A stretch of DNA of 64,000 nt from Flaviflexus ciconiae (GTDB lineage: Bacteria > Actinomycetota > Actinomycetes > Actinomycetales > Actinomycetaceae): the NCBI RefSeq assembly GCF_003971195.1, contig NZ_CP034593.1, positions 2,480,001-2,544,000 on the forward strand. The letters are read 5' to 3'. A model generated the notes under the pieces. That model was not told the origin of the DNA and made no database searches. It was given only the letters and a program-made list of their open reading frames with translations. This document shows, in pieces, positions 8,809 to 17,200 of this stretch. The translations under genes were made by a program, and so were the position numbers. Numbering within the stretch: the first letter of the stretch is position 1; each line of letters begins with the position of its first letter.

Positions 8809-10074
8809 ATGGATTTGATGTCGCTAGCCGATGGTGTGCTCCCATTGATCCGTGCGCAAAGCCGGGACCTGTGGCGCTACGAGGTCGCAAACGACCAGGG
8901 CGACTCAATGCTCGACGGGGTTGCCCTTCTGGAGCAAGCCCTTGATAATCCGGAGGAGATGCCCGACCTCGGGATTGCTGTTCCGACCCCACAAGAGACC
9001 TACACCGTTATCACCCAGGCAATCCGTTCTGCACTCAAAGTAATAGCTCGCGCGGATGACTCAAGTGGGATCATCGGCACAGCGTGTGCGGAACTGTTGG
9101 AACTGCATCCGCGCGCGGCTGAGCGTGCTGACGTGCCGCAACTGAAGCTTGCCGATTGGGTATTCAACTTGCCGTTCACCGACGAACTCCAAGTATTTGA
9201 AACGGATCCCGTCGCCTACGCTCCCGCACTTGGTTCGACAGGCATGGAGCGTTTTAAACAGCATGTCGAAGTTCTCCGTGCGGAGGTGGCAAAGGAAGAA
9301 CCCGGCCCATATGGACTCAGAAGTCATAAAGCGCACGTTCTCGAATGGTTCGACAAGCGTCTTGCGGTCTTTGACAAGGACCCCGAAGCAATTATTAGGA
9401 CACACCTACGGGACGGCAGTGTGGCTGGCTGGTACGTCGATGTTTCTGAAGCATTCGAAGAAATTGGTGATATTCCAAGAACGGTTGAGTGGGCCAAGCA
9501 GGCGGTTCTGTTCGACTACGGTCATCAATCGCGTGACGCCGCTACGCGGTGGCGCAGGCTTCTGATTGAGCATTTGCCTGAAGAACACGATGATGCGATC
9601 CGCACGATCTTTCAGCGGTGGCCCTCCGCGGCCTCCGCGGCAGGACTGCACAGAGTTGATGGTGATGAGGTCCTCGGCCGGATCCACGAAACTCTGGAGG
9701 AGAAGAATTCGAGCGAACTTGTCCGGTTCCAATGGAAGACCTTAAAGAATGTGCAGCTTGCCTGGGAAACCGCAACCCGGCTTCTACCCGAGGACGACTG
9801 TATTTGGGCAGAGCTAGCTGAGGCGTATACGCCCATCGATCCGGTGGCCGCTCTGAGGGTCCGAGCCCGGGTGGTGAGCGATGCATTGATCGAAACGGAT
9901 AGGCGCAAGTACCGGCCGGCCGCACGCGAGTTCGTGAAGCTCCGAAAAGAAGCGCGAGCAACCGGCAACGCAGAGGCCATTGCCCTCGTCGACTCCGTCA
10001 TCGGGAGGATGCGAGAACTATATCCCCGCAGGCCTCGCCTCATGGCAGAGTTCGACCAGGCCGGGCTGCCGTAG
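8809..10074 (+). CDS. Uncharacterised 421-aa helical protein (possibly DUF6880-like)
   Basis: No confident family assignment. The ATG at 8809 is preceded by GGAAG at 8799-8803; a TTG at 8797 would add four residues. The protein is hydrophilic, has no signal or membrane segment, and is rich in helices with alternating Trp/Leu and Arg/Glu. Segments such as WYVDVSEAFEEIGDIPRTVE and WAELAEAYTPIDPVAALRVR look like TPR-type repeats, and the end (REFVKLRKEARATGNAEA, then YPRRPRLMAEFDQAGL) resembles the C-terminal part of SWIM-associated or DUF6880 proteins. Monocistronic, ending at a convergent hairpin shared with the rhodanese gene. Confidence 0.75.
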   Translation: MDLMSLADGVLPLIRAQSRDLWRYEVANDQGDSMLDGVALLEQALDNPEEMPDLGIAVPTPQETYTVITQAIRSALKVIARADDSSGIIGTACAELLELHPRAAERADVPQLKLADWVFNLPFTDELQVFETDPVAYAPALGSTGMERFKQHVEVLRAEVAKEEPGPYGLRSHKAHVLEWFDKRLAVFDKDPEAIIRTHLRDGSVAGWYVDVSEAFEEIGDIPRTVEWAKQAVLFDYGHQSRDAATRWRRLLIEHLPEEHDDAIRTIFQRWPSAASAAGLHRVDGDEVLGRIHETLEEKNSSELVRFQWKTLKNVQLAWETATRLLPEDDCIWAELAEAYTPIDPVAALRVRARVVSDALIETDRRKYRPAAREFVKLRKEARATGNAEAIALVDSVIGRMRELYPRRPRLMAEFDQAGLP

Positions 10075-10154
10075 GCAAAACGGCGGCGATGTTCAGCCCC
10101 TTCCGGTATCAGAGGCGCGCTGTCGATTCGGAGTCGTCGTGTGGTTCCAGCCTT

Positions 10155-10202
10155 GTTCACAATGGGCCAACCAGATTGAAGCCTGGCCGGCCCATTGTGA
10201 AC
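10155..10202. terminator. Long bidirectional hairpin between convergent genes
   Basis: Arms 10155-10168 and 10189-10202 are a perfect 14-bp inverted repeat, with a further CCAG/CTGG pairing inside. It lies between the stop codons of two convergent genes (10074 and 10215). There is no T tract on either strand, so it may act as a transcript-end stabiliser as much as a terminator. Confidence 0.6.
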
Positions 10203-10214
10203 GGTGGAAAATGA

Positions 10215-10559
10215 CTATTGGACGATGTTGATACCGGTGGCCGCTGAGGCGTCCTCCAGGGAACCCAGGTTGGTGACGCTTGTGAAACCGGCCTGCTGCA
10301 TAAGAGCCATGCCCTGGCCCGAACGATTCCCCGAACGGCAGTAGACAAGATAGTCGGCGTTGGGGTCGAGCTCGGGGATTGCGAGCTGAACTTCGCCAGC
10401 GTTGAAATCAACAAGCTGGGCACCATCAAGGTGCCCACCCGCATACTCACCCGGCGTGCGCATATCGAGGATGATGGCGCCTTCGGGCAGATCGGACTCA
10501 GACGGTGTGCCAGCCGCGAGCGGGAGGATAGCGGTGAGGGAGATGAGGTGACAGAACAT
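10215..10559 (-). CDS. Exported rhodanese-like domain protein
   Basis: 114 aa from the ATG at 10559, which has AAAGGA about 7 bases upstream; an earlier start at 10589 lacks a binding site. The first 17 residues (MFCHLISLTAILPLAAG) form a signal peptide or anchor. The rest is one rhodanese domain: ILDMRTPGEYAGGHLDGA, then the active-site loop VYCRSGNRSGQG with catalytic Cys, and QAGFTSVTNLGSL. Single-domain exported rhodaneses transfer sulfane sulfur or act in thiol metabolism; the substrate is unknown. Confidence 0.87.
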   Translation of the reverse strand: MFCHLISLTAILPLAAGTPSESDLPEGAIILDMRTPGEYAGGHLDGAQLVDFNAGEVQLAIPELDPNADYLVYCRSGNRSGQGMALMQQAGFTSVTNLGSLEDASAATGINIVQ

Positions 10560-11086
10560 AAACGGTCCTTTCGGGAACGGCCTCGGCAAATGGGGAACGG
10601 CTCTGCGAGGAGATTAAGAAGAGACGCATGCGACTGAGCTGGAATCTCGCCAGTGATACTGAAGCACTGCAGAGATCTGTGTGTGGAGTTGTTGGTCTGT
10701 GACCTAGAGCCACGCGGGCCGAAAGCGTTGCCTCAAGATACCCGATGACCACATGACCAGCTGTAACGTGTGCCGTACTCGTGTTACGCGGTCTGATGGG
10801 AGCAGATTTCGGGCCCGTTTGGGTGAAAATCAAGATGAAATAACTGCGAGGTGCGACACGTTTATAACGTTCTGTGATTGGGCTCGCGTGATCTTTCATT
10901 GATATCGCAACGTTTTAAAAATAGAGGTCACGGTCACCGCAACAAATCGTTATCGAAGCGTGACATTACCGTTTCAATATTGTTATAGTTTTGGAAGTTC
11001 GAACAGCGGACGTGTACCGACCCGGTATAACTCAGACCAAAAGACGAATTGAAACACGCGGGCTTGCCCGCTTGGAGAAACTAACG
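10560..11086. other. 527-base intergenic region between rhodanese and second NlpC/P60 gene
   Basis: No supported gene. The left part is the rhodanese leader. The right part (from ~10850) is AT-richer and carries tandem GGTCAC repeats and the phased pentamers listed separately. Conserved elements of a c-di-AMP riboswitch, common before NlpC/P60 genes in Actinobacteria, were sought and not found. Confidence 0.6.
10926..10975 (+). promoter_or_regulatory. GGTCAC tandem repeat and phased pentamers upstream of second NlpC/P60 gene
   Basis: GGTCAC occurs twice back to back (10926-10931, 10932-10937). It is followed by GTTAT (10949-10953), GTGAC (10960-10964) and GTTTC (10971-10975), spaced 11 bases. 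The last three mirror the arrangement before the paralogous gene at 7791, which suggests one regulator, plausibly MtrA-like, for both. Confidence 0.45.
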
Positions 11087-11899
11087 ATGATCAAGTCCCA
11101 GCGCACTGGCCGCCACGCGGCTGCTGCACCCATCAAGCCCATGACCGCGGGCGTTGTCACTGCAGGTGCGGCGACCGCAGGCCTGATGTTCAGCGCAGCC
11201 ATCCCGTCGGCCGTTGGCTCCGAGGAGCAGATCGACGCTTCCGAGCGGATCACCCTTGATGAGAAGCCTACCGATGTCGCACCCGAGGCATTCACTGTCC
11301 AGGTTGACGATGTCGAGGATTTCGACCTTGACGCTGTAACCGTCACCGCAGAGGCCGCACCCGAGCCGGAGCCCGAGCCGGTTGTTGAGGAAGTTGTTGA
11401 AGCTCCGGTAGCTGAGACCACCACGGCAACTGAGGCCGCCCCCGCCCAGACGCAGGCAGCAACGACTCAGACCACCACTCAGGCTGCAACGACTCAGACC
11501 ACCACTCAGGCCGCAGAGCCGGAGCCGGTTGTTGAAGCCGCTCCGATCCAGACCTACTCGGCTACCGGTTCTCGCGTTGTCGCCATTGCTCGTTCCTACG
11601 CGGGCGCACCCTACGTGTGGGGTGGCACCAGCCCCGCCGGTTGGGACTGCATCGGCTTCGCCGACTACGTCTACAACCAGGTTGGCGTTGACCTCCCGAA
11701 CTCCTCGAGCGGTGCTCGCTACGCCGGCTACCAGGTGTCTGCTTCGCAGGCACAGCCCGGCGACCTCATGTGGTGGCCCGGCCACGTCGGTATCTACACC
11801 GGCAACGGCATGCACATCGCAGCTTGGAACCCCTCGATGGGTACCCAGGAAGCCCCGTTTGGGGCAGCCCGATCTACCTCCGCGTACTCGGCTAATTAA
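11087..11899 (+). CDS. Secreted NlpC/P60 endopeptidase with frameshifted C-terminus
   Basis: Paralogue of the gene at 7791. The ATG at 11087 matches the paralogue's start (basic TGRHAA motif, Ala-rich signal peptide). A Glu/Pro/Thr linker contains two copies of AATTQTTTQ. The catalytic domain has GGTSPAGWDCIGF (Cys188; Ile replaces the usual Ser after Cys), PGHVGIYTGNG and MHIAAW. After residue ~256 the frame departs from the paralogue. The +1 frame encodes GSPIYLRVLG and stops at 11893-11895, matching the paralogue end GSPVYIRVAG, so one base appears missing near 11857 (CCGTTTGGGG). All catalytic residues precede the lesion. Confidence 0.88.
   Translation: MIKSQRTGRHAAAAPIKPMTAGVVTAGAATAGLMFSAAIPSAVGSEEQIDASERITLDEKPTDVAPEAFTVQVDDVEDFDLDAVTVTAEAAPEPEPEPVVEEVVEAPVAETTTATEAAPAQTQAATTQTTTQAATTQTTTQAAEPEPVVEAAPIQTYSATGSRVVAIARSYAGAPYVWGGTSPAGWDCIGFADYVYNQVGVDLPNSSSGARYAGYQVSASQAQPGDLMWWPGHVGIYTGNGMHIAAWNPSMGTQEAPFGAARSTSAYSAN
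11456..11509 (+). repeat. 27-base tandem repeat, two copies
   Basis: Units 11456-11482 and 11483-11509 differ at one base and encode AATTQTTTQ twice in the wall-spanning linker of the NlpC/P60 protein. Such repeats vary in copy number by slippage and change linker length. Confidence 0.85.
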
Positions 11900-12261
11900 C
11901 TTCCTAAGTGGGGAGCGCTCGAAAGGGTGCTCCCCACTTGCCGTACCCGGACGCGAAACCATTGGGGAGTGTTTCTGGTCGGCTGAACTCCTTTGCTCGC
12001 GCACTTCACGTCCGAGAGGGCTATAGCGGCCTCCTTCCGTGTTCCTATTTGAGAACAGCCATATAGTCTGTGCTCCAAGCCAGTATCCGCTACCTGCTCG
12101 GGTCCTTTCTGAGGTGTGCGCGGCTACGCGGGAAGCGCCGGTCGAAGTCCTTGGTCGGATGGCAACGTTTAGCAGTTTTGCCTATCGATCTGCCTTGGGT
12201 CGATACAGAATCGCCCTCGGAGCGGTAAAGTGACAGTAAGAATCCTGAGGAGGAGGCCGCT
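11900..12261. other. Intergenic region before uspA
   Basis: Besides the hairpin at 11906 no gene or RNA is recognised. The last 20 bases hold a strong ribosome-binding site (GAGGAGGAGG) for the UspA gene. Confidence 0.5.
11906..11939 (+). terminator. Hairpin with GAAA loop after second NlpC/P60 gene
   Basis: Arms 11906-11916 and 11929-11939 are perfectly complementary and extend inward, with wobbles, to a GAAA tetraloop. It starts 7-11 bases after the stop. No clear T tract follows. Confidence 0.7.
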
Positions 12262-13182
12262 ATGACGCATGACAATGTTGTCGCCGTTGGTATCGATGGC
12301 TCAGAAAGATCAGAAACCGCTTTAACGTGGGCGATCGAGCAGGCTAAGAGGAGGGCCGCTCGACTGCACATCGTGTCCTCCTACGAACTCCCGACCTACA
12401 CCGCGCATACCTTTGAGGGTGCCGCGACGTCAATGGACTCGAGGCTTTTCGAAGCAGCGAATGAATACCTTGATGCTGCCGTGCTTAAGGCGCAGAATGC
12501 TGGCGTTGAGACTTCGTCCTCGCTCGAGACCGGAGATCCCTCCGCGGTGCTCGTCGAGCTCTCCAAGAAGGTCGCGACCGTCGTTATTGGTAGCCGTGGC
12601 AAGGGGTCCTTCGCTGACCGGCTCCTTGGAACGGTGTCGAGCGCAGTTCCGGCTCACGCCTACTGCCCAAGCGTTGTTGTTCCGGAAGCCTCGGCCGGCT
12701 CCTGCCTGCCGATTAGGCACATCGTTGTTGGCGTCGATGGTTCAGAAGCCGCAAATATTGCTCTTGAGCGCGCTGTCTGGGAGGCCGAGCGCTGGAAGGC
12801 TAAGCTCACGGCTGTTGCAACGGTGAATACGAGCTCGATTGCGTGGATGCCGGGGGCGGGATACTCCGTTGACGTCCTCGATGATGTGCGAAGCGGCCTC
12901 GAGGTCGTTGTCGAGAAGGCTACCGAGGGCTACGACATTGACGTACGCACGCACGCTCTCGAAGGTAACCCCGCTGCTCTTATGGCGGAGTTCTCGACCG
13001 CAGTTGACCTGCTGGTCATCGGTACCCGTGGACGCGGAGGCTTTGCTGGCCTCCTGCTTGGCTCCACAAGCCAGGCTGTGCTCCATCACTCAACCTGCCC
13101 CGTCATGGTTGTTCCCAAGCGGATCCGCCCCGGAGATGACGTACCTCCCACAGTGACTGACGTCCCGTGGAGTAGGCCCTAA
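12262..13182 (+). CDS. Universal stress protein, two tandem UspA domains
   Basis: 306-aa cytoplasmic protein made of two UspA folds (about 5-140 and 152-296). Each begins with the DG nucleotide-binding start (VAVGIDGSERSE; IVVGVDGSEAAN) and carries the ATP-binding glycine loop: VVIGSRGKGSFADRLLGTVS in the first and VIGTRGRGGFAGLLLGSTS in the second. Both therefore look ATP-binding, as in mycobacterial tandem Usps linked to hypoxia and stationary phase. GAGGAGGAGG precedes the ATG. Monocistronic. Confidence 0.92.
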   Translation: MTHDNVVAVGIDGSERSETALTWAIEQAKRRAARLHIVSSYELPTYTAHTFEGAATSMDSRLFEAANEYLDAAVLKAQNAGVETSSSLETGDPSAVLVELSKKVATVVIGSRGKGSFADRLLGTVSSAVPAHAYCPSVVVPEASAGSCLPIRHIVVGVDGSEAANIALERAVWEAERWKAKLTAVATVNTSSIAWMPGAGYSVDVLDDVRSGLEVVVEKATEGYDIDVRTHALEGNPAALMAEFSTAVDLLVIGTRGRGGFAGLLLGSTSQAVLHHSTCPVMVVPKRIRPGDDVPPTVTDVPWSRP

Positions 13183-13211
13183 TAGAAAGTTTCGGTAAAC
13201 TGGAGTGCGTT

Positions 13212-13283
13212 GCCCCCGTAGCTCAGCGGAAGAGCAATCGCCTCCTAAGCGATAGGTCGTTGGTTCGAATCCAATCGAGGGCA
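13212..13283 (+). tRNA. tRNA-Arg (anticodon CCT)
   Basis: A complete cloverleaf can be folded: acceptor 13212-13218/13276-13282 (one C-A mismatch at the fifth pair), D stem GCTC/GAGC, anticodon stem 13237-13241/13249-13253 with loop CTCCTAA giving anticodon CCT (13244-13246), and T arm GTTGG-TTCGAAT-CCAAT. Discriminator is A. CCA is not encoded. It decodes AGG. Confidence 0.93.
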
Positions 13284-13290
13284 CGACCTG

Positions 13291-13323
13291 ATCCCCGGTG
13301 AAGCAGAGACTTCCCCGGGGGAT
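13291..13323 (+). terminator. Terminator hairpin after tRNA-Arg
   Basis: ATCCCC (13291-13296) pairs with GGGGAT (13318-13323) and the stem continues inward through GG/CC and GAAG/CTTC, with one bulge and one mismatch, followed by TTT. It is placed right behind the tRNA. Confidence 0.65.
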
Positions 13324-13414
13324 TTCCACTGCCGCCGCGATGTTAAGGCTAGTTCCCTCGATGAAACAGAGTGGTGCATACTTTGTAGGTGGAACCTGGC
13401 GAGCCTCAGCACCC

Positions 13415-13799
13415 CAAGATCCGCGGGTACGGCCTGCGATGGGAGGGGCAACGAGCGCCGTGATGACAACGAGGGCCCACAGGTTGCCCTCTGCAATGTT
13501 GAATGCGGCAAAGAAGTCAGATAGCCCTCGTCCGTCGATCAAGATCGCCGATAGGTCGAACAGGTTCGTGAGAACGAACTAGATAATTCCAAAGAAAACA
13601 TAATCCCTGGGTCGGCAATCCTCGATCTTTGGAATAAGGAACAGTGCGATGACGAGGATAATGGCCGAGAGAATGACACCGCTCAGAGGAGGGGCGAAAT
13701 CGCCAAGGCCGTCGAGCACGTCGTCACGTAGGATTCCGTTGACGATGGCAAACGGAAAATGAGAGCCCATATCGCAATGGCTACCAGATACTTCCGCAT
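13415..13799 (-). pseudogene. Dead gene for a small polytopic membrane protein
   Basis: Minus-strand remnants join into one membrane protein of about 125 aa: MRKYLVAIAIWALIF from the ATG at 13799, then PFAIVNGILRDDVLDGLG, LSGVILSAIILVIALFLIPK, RPRDYVFFGI, and GNLWALVVITALVAPPIAGR. Two lesions separate them. One T seems missing in ATTTTCCG near 13759, and an in-frame TAG lies at about 13580, where a tryptophan codon would fit. The order and motifs (NGxLRD, PRDY, GNLW) recall a family of small bacterial integral membrane proteins of unknown function. The C-terminal limit is uncertain. Confidence 0.65.
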
Positions 13800-14039
13800 C
13801 GTGGCTTCTCCCGTCGAGCCCAGGCTAACGATTTTCGCCTGAAATAACGGTGGACTAAGGGGCCTCACTTTTGAACACGCGGCGTTTAAGCGCCCTCGCG
13901 TGCCGGAAAGACGCGATTGTGTGCTGGTGATTCTCGAGGTTGAATGTCGTTCGGGCGAGAGATTGCTGGGCACTTTGACTCGAGGAGGAGATTTGTTCCA
14001 CCCCGTGACCTGCTAGTTTGCCTCCGCTACGATACGACC

Positions 14040-14558
14040 ATGTTTGACTATCTCAAGCTATACAGAGAGGAGCTCTCCGCCCTGTGTGGGCCGGGGGAGT
14101 GGCCTCTTGCGCTTGCGAAAGTCACCTACGTTCAGGGCCACGAGGACATTGGTAGGCGCGGCCCGTCGGTTAGCTTCGATCCGATCGGTGGTCTCGATGT
14201 CCGATCCTGGAACGAAGCGGCGGACAAAGCTATTGGCGGCACATCCCTCATAGCGCCACGGGGCGGCATGGCAGTATCCCTCCACAGGGTTGCGATGAAC
14301 ATGCCGGAACTCCTACTAACGACCGCGCAACTCATGGCGATTACGGGAACGCTCGGGCGGGCGCAAAAAATGAAGATCGCATGGCGCTGCACACTCGACG
14401 ATATCGACGCAATTTCCCACCAGCCCAGGTTCGCCCAGCGCGGCAGGCTCTATATTCGCTTCACCGATGACTCTGCGATCAGACTCATGGCCGGGATGCT
14501 GTCCGCCAAGAAAGCCAGAGCCCTCGTCGAAGCGTTTCATCAGAGAACGGGACGTTGA
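14040..14558 (+). CDS. Hypothetical protein, 172 aa
   Basis: No family recognised. The ATG at 14040 is chosen because TACGAT (14028-14033) ends exactly six bases before it, a leaderless-transcript arrangement seen repeatedly in this window. A longer frame from 13944 has no such support. The protein is soluble, with a mixed N-terminal half (YLKLYREELSALCGPGEWPL) and a C-terminal half (IAWRCTLDDIDAI, RLYIRFTDDSAIRLM) reminiscent of a PH-like beta domain ending in a helix. No partner genes nearby. Confidence 0.65.
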   Translation: MFDYLKLYREELSALCGPGEWPLALAKVTYVQGHEDIGRRGPSVSFDPIGGLDVRSWNEAADKAIGGTSLIAPRGGMAVSLHRVAMNMPELLLTTAQLMAITGTLGRAQKMKIAWRCTLDDIDAISHQPRFAQRGRLYIRFTDDSAIRLMAGMLSAKKARALVEAFHQRTGR

Positions 14559-14855
14559 GGACCTTCATTACCCAACAGGACGCTACCCCACAGCAATTGA
14601 TCCATCCGCTGGATGAGCAGAGCACTGGGATAAGTCGTGCGTGCACCGACTTTGCTCGGGTTTCTCCTGCACGTTGCATAACGTCTCAAATTTCCAGTCT
14701 GTCATGGTTCAGATTGTGAATTCTAAACCTCCGTTCACTTTATTCAGTGAGGGGAAATCTCTATCGATGGCCGGTTGAGATACCTAGGCTTGGAGGTGAC
14801 GGGCGCCACGCAATTGGTGTCGGTCACTGGGAAGTATCGAAGAGAGGATCCCGCA
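14559..14855. other. Intergenic region before SDR gene
   Basis: No gene is supported. It contains an inverted repeat TCACT (14735-14739) / AGTGA (14746-14750) with a 6-base spacer, about 110 bases before the SDR start, which could be an operator. Confidence 0.35.
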
Positions 14856-15629
14856 ATGAGCATCATGGACAAGTTCAGACTGGATGGAAAAGTAGCCTAC
14901 GTAACTGGAGCCGCGCAGGGGATCGGTGAGGCGCTCGCGACCGGGCTGGCCGAAGCTGGTGCGGATGTCGCGGTCGTCGATATCAACTTGGAGAAGGCCG
15001 AGGGCACGGCTAAGAATATTGCTGAGGCAACGGGACGAAAGACGAAGGCGTACGCAGTCGATGTCACCGTTGCAGAGAACGCCCCGAAGCTTGTGGAGCA
15101 GGTTGTTGCAGACTTCGGAGGCCTACACATCGCTTTCCACAACGCTGGGATGGCGCACAACGTTCCTTCGGAAGACCTGTCCGTTGAAGACTGGCATAGG
15201 ATGATCAACCTCAACATGCATGCGGTGTTCTTCGGAACGCAGGCCGCGGGTCGCTACATGCTCGAGAACGGTGGTGGATCGATCGTCAACACGGGCTCCA
15301 TGTCCGGATCGATTGTGAACGTGCCCCAGCCGCAGATTCACTACAACACCTCGAAGGCCGGTGTTGTGCATATGTCCAAATCTTTCGGTGTGGAATGGGC
15401 GGACAGGGGCGTTCGGGTCAACACAATCAGCCCCGGCTACATCGGTACCGAACTACTTCAGTCGGAAGAGCTCGCACCGCTTCGCGATGAATGGGCCGGC
15501 GTAACCCCGCAGCGCCGCCTGGGCCGTCCCGATGAGCTCGCTGGCATCGCCGTCTACCTGGCTAGCGATGCAAGCACGTACGCAACAGCGTCCGACTTCA
15601 TCGTCGATGGTGGATACACCGCCGTGTAA
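14856..15629 (+). CDS. SDR-family oxidoreductase (polyol/acyl dehydrogenase-like)
   Basis: 257-aa classical short-chain dehydrogenase. The cofactor loop TGAAQGIG is near residue 17, and Asp in VAVVDINLEKA suggests NAD rather than NADP. NAG (FHNAGMAHN), the catalytic Ser in NTGSMSGSIV, and YNTSKAG (Tyr and Lys) are all present, followed by the family's PGYIGTELL and C-terminal GGYTAV. Closest in style to sugar-alcohol (arabinitol/sorbitol) dehydrogenases, but the substrate cannot be assigned. The ATG at 14856 has AGAGAGG upstream; a longer frame from 14775 lacks support. Monocistronic. Confidence 0.88.
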   Translation: MSIMDKFRLDGKVAYVTGAAQGIGEALATGLAEAGADVAVVDINLEKAEGTAKNIAEATGRKTKAYAVDVTVAENAPKLVEQVVADFGGLHIAFHNAGMAHNVPSEDLSVEDWHRMINLNMHAVFFGTQAAGRYMLENGGGSIVNTGSMSGSIVNVPQPQIHYNTSKAGVVHMSKSFGVEWADRGVRVNTISPGYIGTELLQSEELAPLRDEWAGVTPQRRLGRPDELAGIAVYLASDASTYATASDFIVDGGYTAV

Positions 15630-15802
15630 CCCACATATGCATAACGTGCCGGGCTTACACGAACCTGCACGGTGATCGAGTCCGGGGCCTGACCGCACGA
15701 GAAGTGCAGTTGGGTCCCGGCCTTGTTGATGGGGTGAGTTTCGGGGACTTCAGCCCGACGGTACGCCCATGTGCGCTGGGTTGCTACGGATAGGGTGCCA
15801 CC

Positions 15803-16975
15803 GTGAACGTAGCGAAAAATGTACGAATACGGACGAGCGTCACCGGTGTCGTTGTTGCGTCCGCTCTTCTTGTGGCGGCCTGCTCGGGCGATGAGACGGA
15901 TGAGGGGGCTGAGCTCCCGGAGGTAGCTGACCTAACTCTCAGCCCTCAGGGCGACTCTGGTGCCTGGCTTAAAGACGAGTACGCCAACGGAGTGGCAGAT
16001 CCTTTCTATATATCTGGCTTCCTTTGTGCGCTCGACGGCGACGTCGCGGTCGAATCAAGCGACGAGAATGGTGCCTACCATGTCCGCGGATGGGATGTTC
16101 GTAGCGGCGAACAAGTGTGGGCTATCGAAGGTTCCACCTGCAGTCCCTCGGAAACCAGTGATGGCACCGTCCTCACTCTCGACATGGCTGACAGCACTTG
16201 GCAGGTTGCCGATATTGCCACCGGGGACATTGTGGACGATCTCGCCGTTGACTCGTCGAAGGCATACGGCGGCGTTCACATAAGTGCGCGGGTGGGTGAC
16301 GTTGTCCTACTCGACATATCTTCCGTGGGGCTTTTCGCGGTCAATGGCGAAGAAGCACTGTGGGAGGCCGGTATTGAGGCGCCCACCGAACTCCACGTTC
16401 TCGACGATGGTCTGCTCGCGGTGACTCTCGGCGGCGCTAATGAAAGCCGCGTCCTCAATCTTGATACCGGCGAGACCATCACAACGATTCACCGTGATGA
16501 CCCTGTGTGGGCAACTGATGGCTACGTCGTTGAAAACGATCCCGATGCCCCCGAGTACGCGGCTTTCGATGTCGATGGCGACAGCGTTGACACCAGCTCT
16601 GGGAAGCCCATGCACGCCTTCGTCCCCACACCCGCTGAAGGCGTCCTCTTCCCGGTTGAGGAGCATCTAGCCGCCGGACCCGTCATTGCCGTTGCGGCCG
16701 ATGGAACTTTGGCCCTCTTTGAGAACGAGAGCGGGAAGCTGTTCACGCAGGATGGTGAGTTTGGCGTTGACGGTGTCGAACCGTACGACGTTGCCGGTGT
16801 GTCCGCCGACGGTTCGCTATTCCTCCTGAAGGCTGGGCAGGAGCTCACGCTTATCGATTCCGAAGGTAATGAGCTACTTACCCGCCCGGCGGCCGAAGGG
16901 AACCTCATCATTGCATCCGGATATTTCGTGTGGGACTCCAAGAACACGACCGAAGTGTTCCTCCCTCAGGAGTAG
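15803..16975 (+). CDS. Lipoprotein with PQQ-like beta-propeller repeats
   Basis: 390 aa. Signal peptide with lipobox LVAAC (Cys near 27) followed by an acidic stretch, so it is anchored outside the membrane. The rest is repeated beta-strand units of propeller type (VRGWDVRSGEQVWAIEG, RVLNLDTGETITTIH, LTLIDSEGNELL), resembling PQQ/WD-like lipoproteins of Actinobacteria with unknown ligand. GTG start with TAGGGT ending six bases before it, consistent with leaderless transcription. No operon partner. Confidence 0.8.
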   Translation: MNVAKNVRIRTSVTGVVVASALLVAACSGDETDEGAELPEVADLTLSPQGDSGAWLKDEYANGVADPFYISGFLCALDGDVAVESSDENGAYHVRGWDVRSGEQVWAIEGSTCSPSETSDGTVLTLDMADSTWQVADIATGDIVDDLAVDSSKAYGGVHISARVGDVVLLDISSVGLFAVNGEEALWEAGIEAPTELHVLDDGLLAVTLGGANESRVLNLDTGETITTIHRDDPVWATDGYVVENDPDAPEYAAFDVDGDSVDTSSGKPMHAFVPTPAEGVLFPVEEHLAAGPVIAVAADGTLALFENESGKLFTQDGEFGVDGVEPYDVAGVSADGSLFLLKAGQELTLIDSEGNELLTRPAAEGNLIIASGYFVWDSKNTTEVFLPQE

Positions 16976-17113
16976 TCGCTGAACACCGGAGCAGAGGCCC
17001 GCAATCGAGGCCGCGGTTCGCTACTGAGGTTATAGCCAGCCGCACGAGCAACGGTTTGCTGTGGGCGTGCTGGCCGACCGTGGGGACAATCGCCCCAAAA
17101 ACCTGACAAAGCT

Positions 17114-17143
17114 GAACGCCCGCGGAATAATCTGCGGGCGTTC
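17114..17143. terminator. Hairpin between convergent lipoprotein and gabD genes
   Basis: Arms 17114-17123 and 17134-17143 (GAACGCCCGC and its complement) form a perfect stem, extended inward to an ATAA loop. It lies in the convergent intergenic region and could serve either strand. Confidence 0.65.
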
Positions 17144-17156
17144 GCTACCTGGTGGG

Positions 17157-17185
17157 GCTGCAGAGAGTCATTGGCTCTCTGCAGC
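17157..17185 (-). terminator. Hairpin downstream of gabD
   Basis: GCTGCAGAGAG (17157-17167) pairs perfectly with 17175-17185 across a 7-base loop, beginning 16 bases beyond the gabD stop on the minus strand. Confidence 0.65.
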
Positions 17186-17200
17186 TATGACACCTTCTTA

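Noticed and set aside
10560..11086. Possible c-di-AMP (ydaO) riboswitch before the second NlpC/P60 gene
   Set aside because: Only a GGGTGAAAATC near 10817 resembles a conserved element; the other conserved helices are absent.
13090..13542. 150-residue minus-strand frame running through the tRNA-Arg
   Set aside because: Its first third is the end of the membrane pseudogene; the rest is the antisense of the tRNA and terminator and matches nothing.
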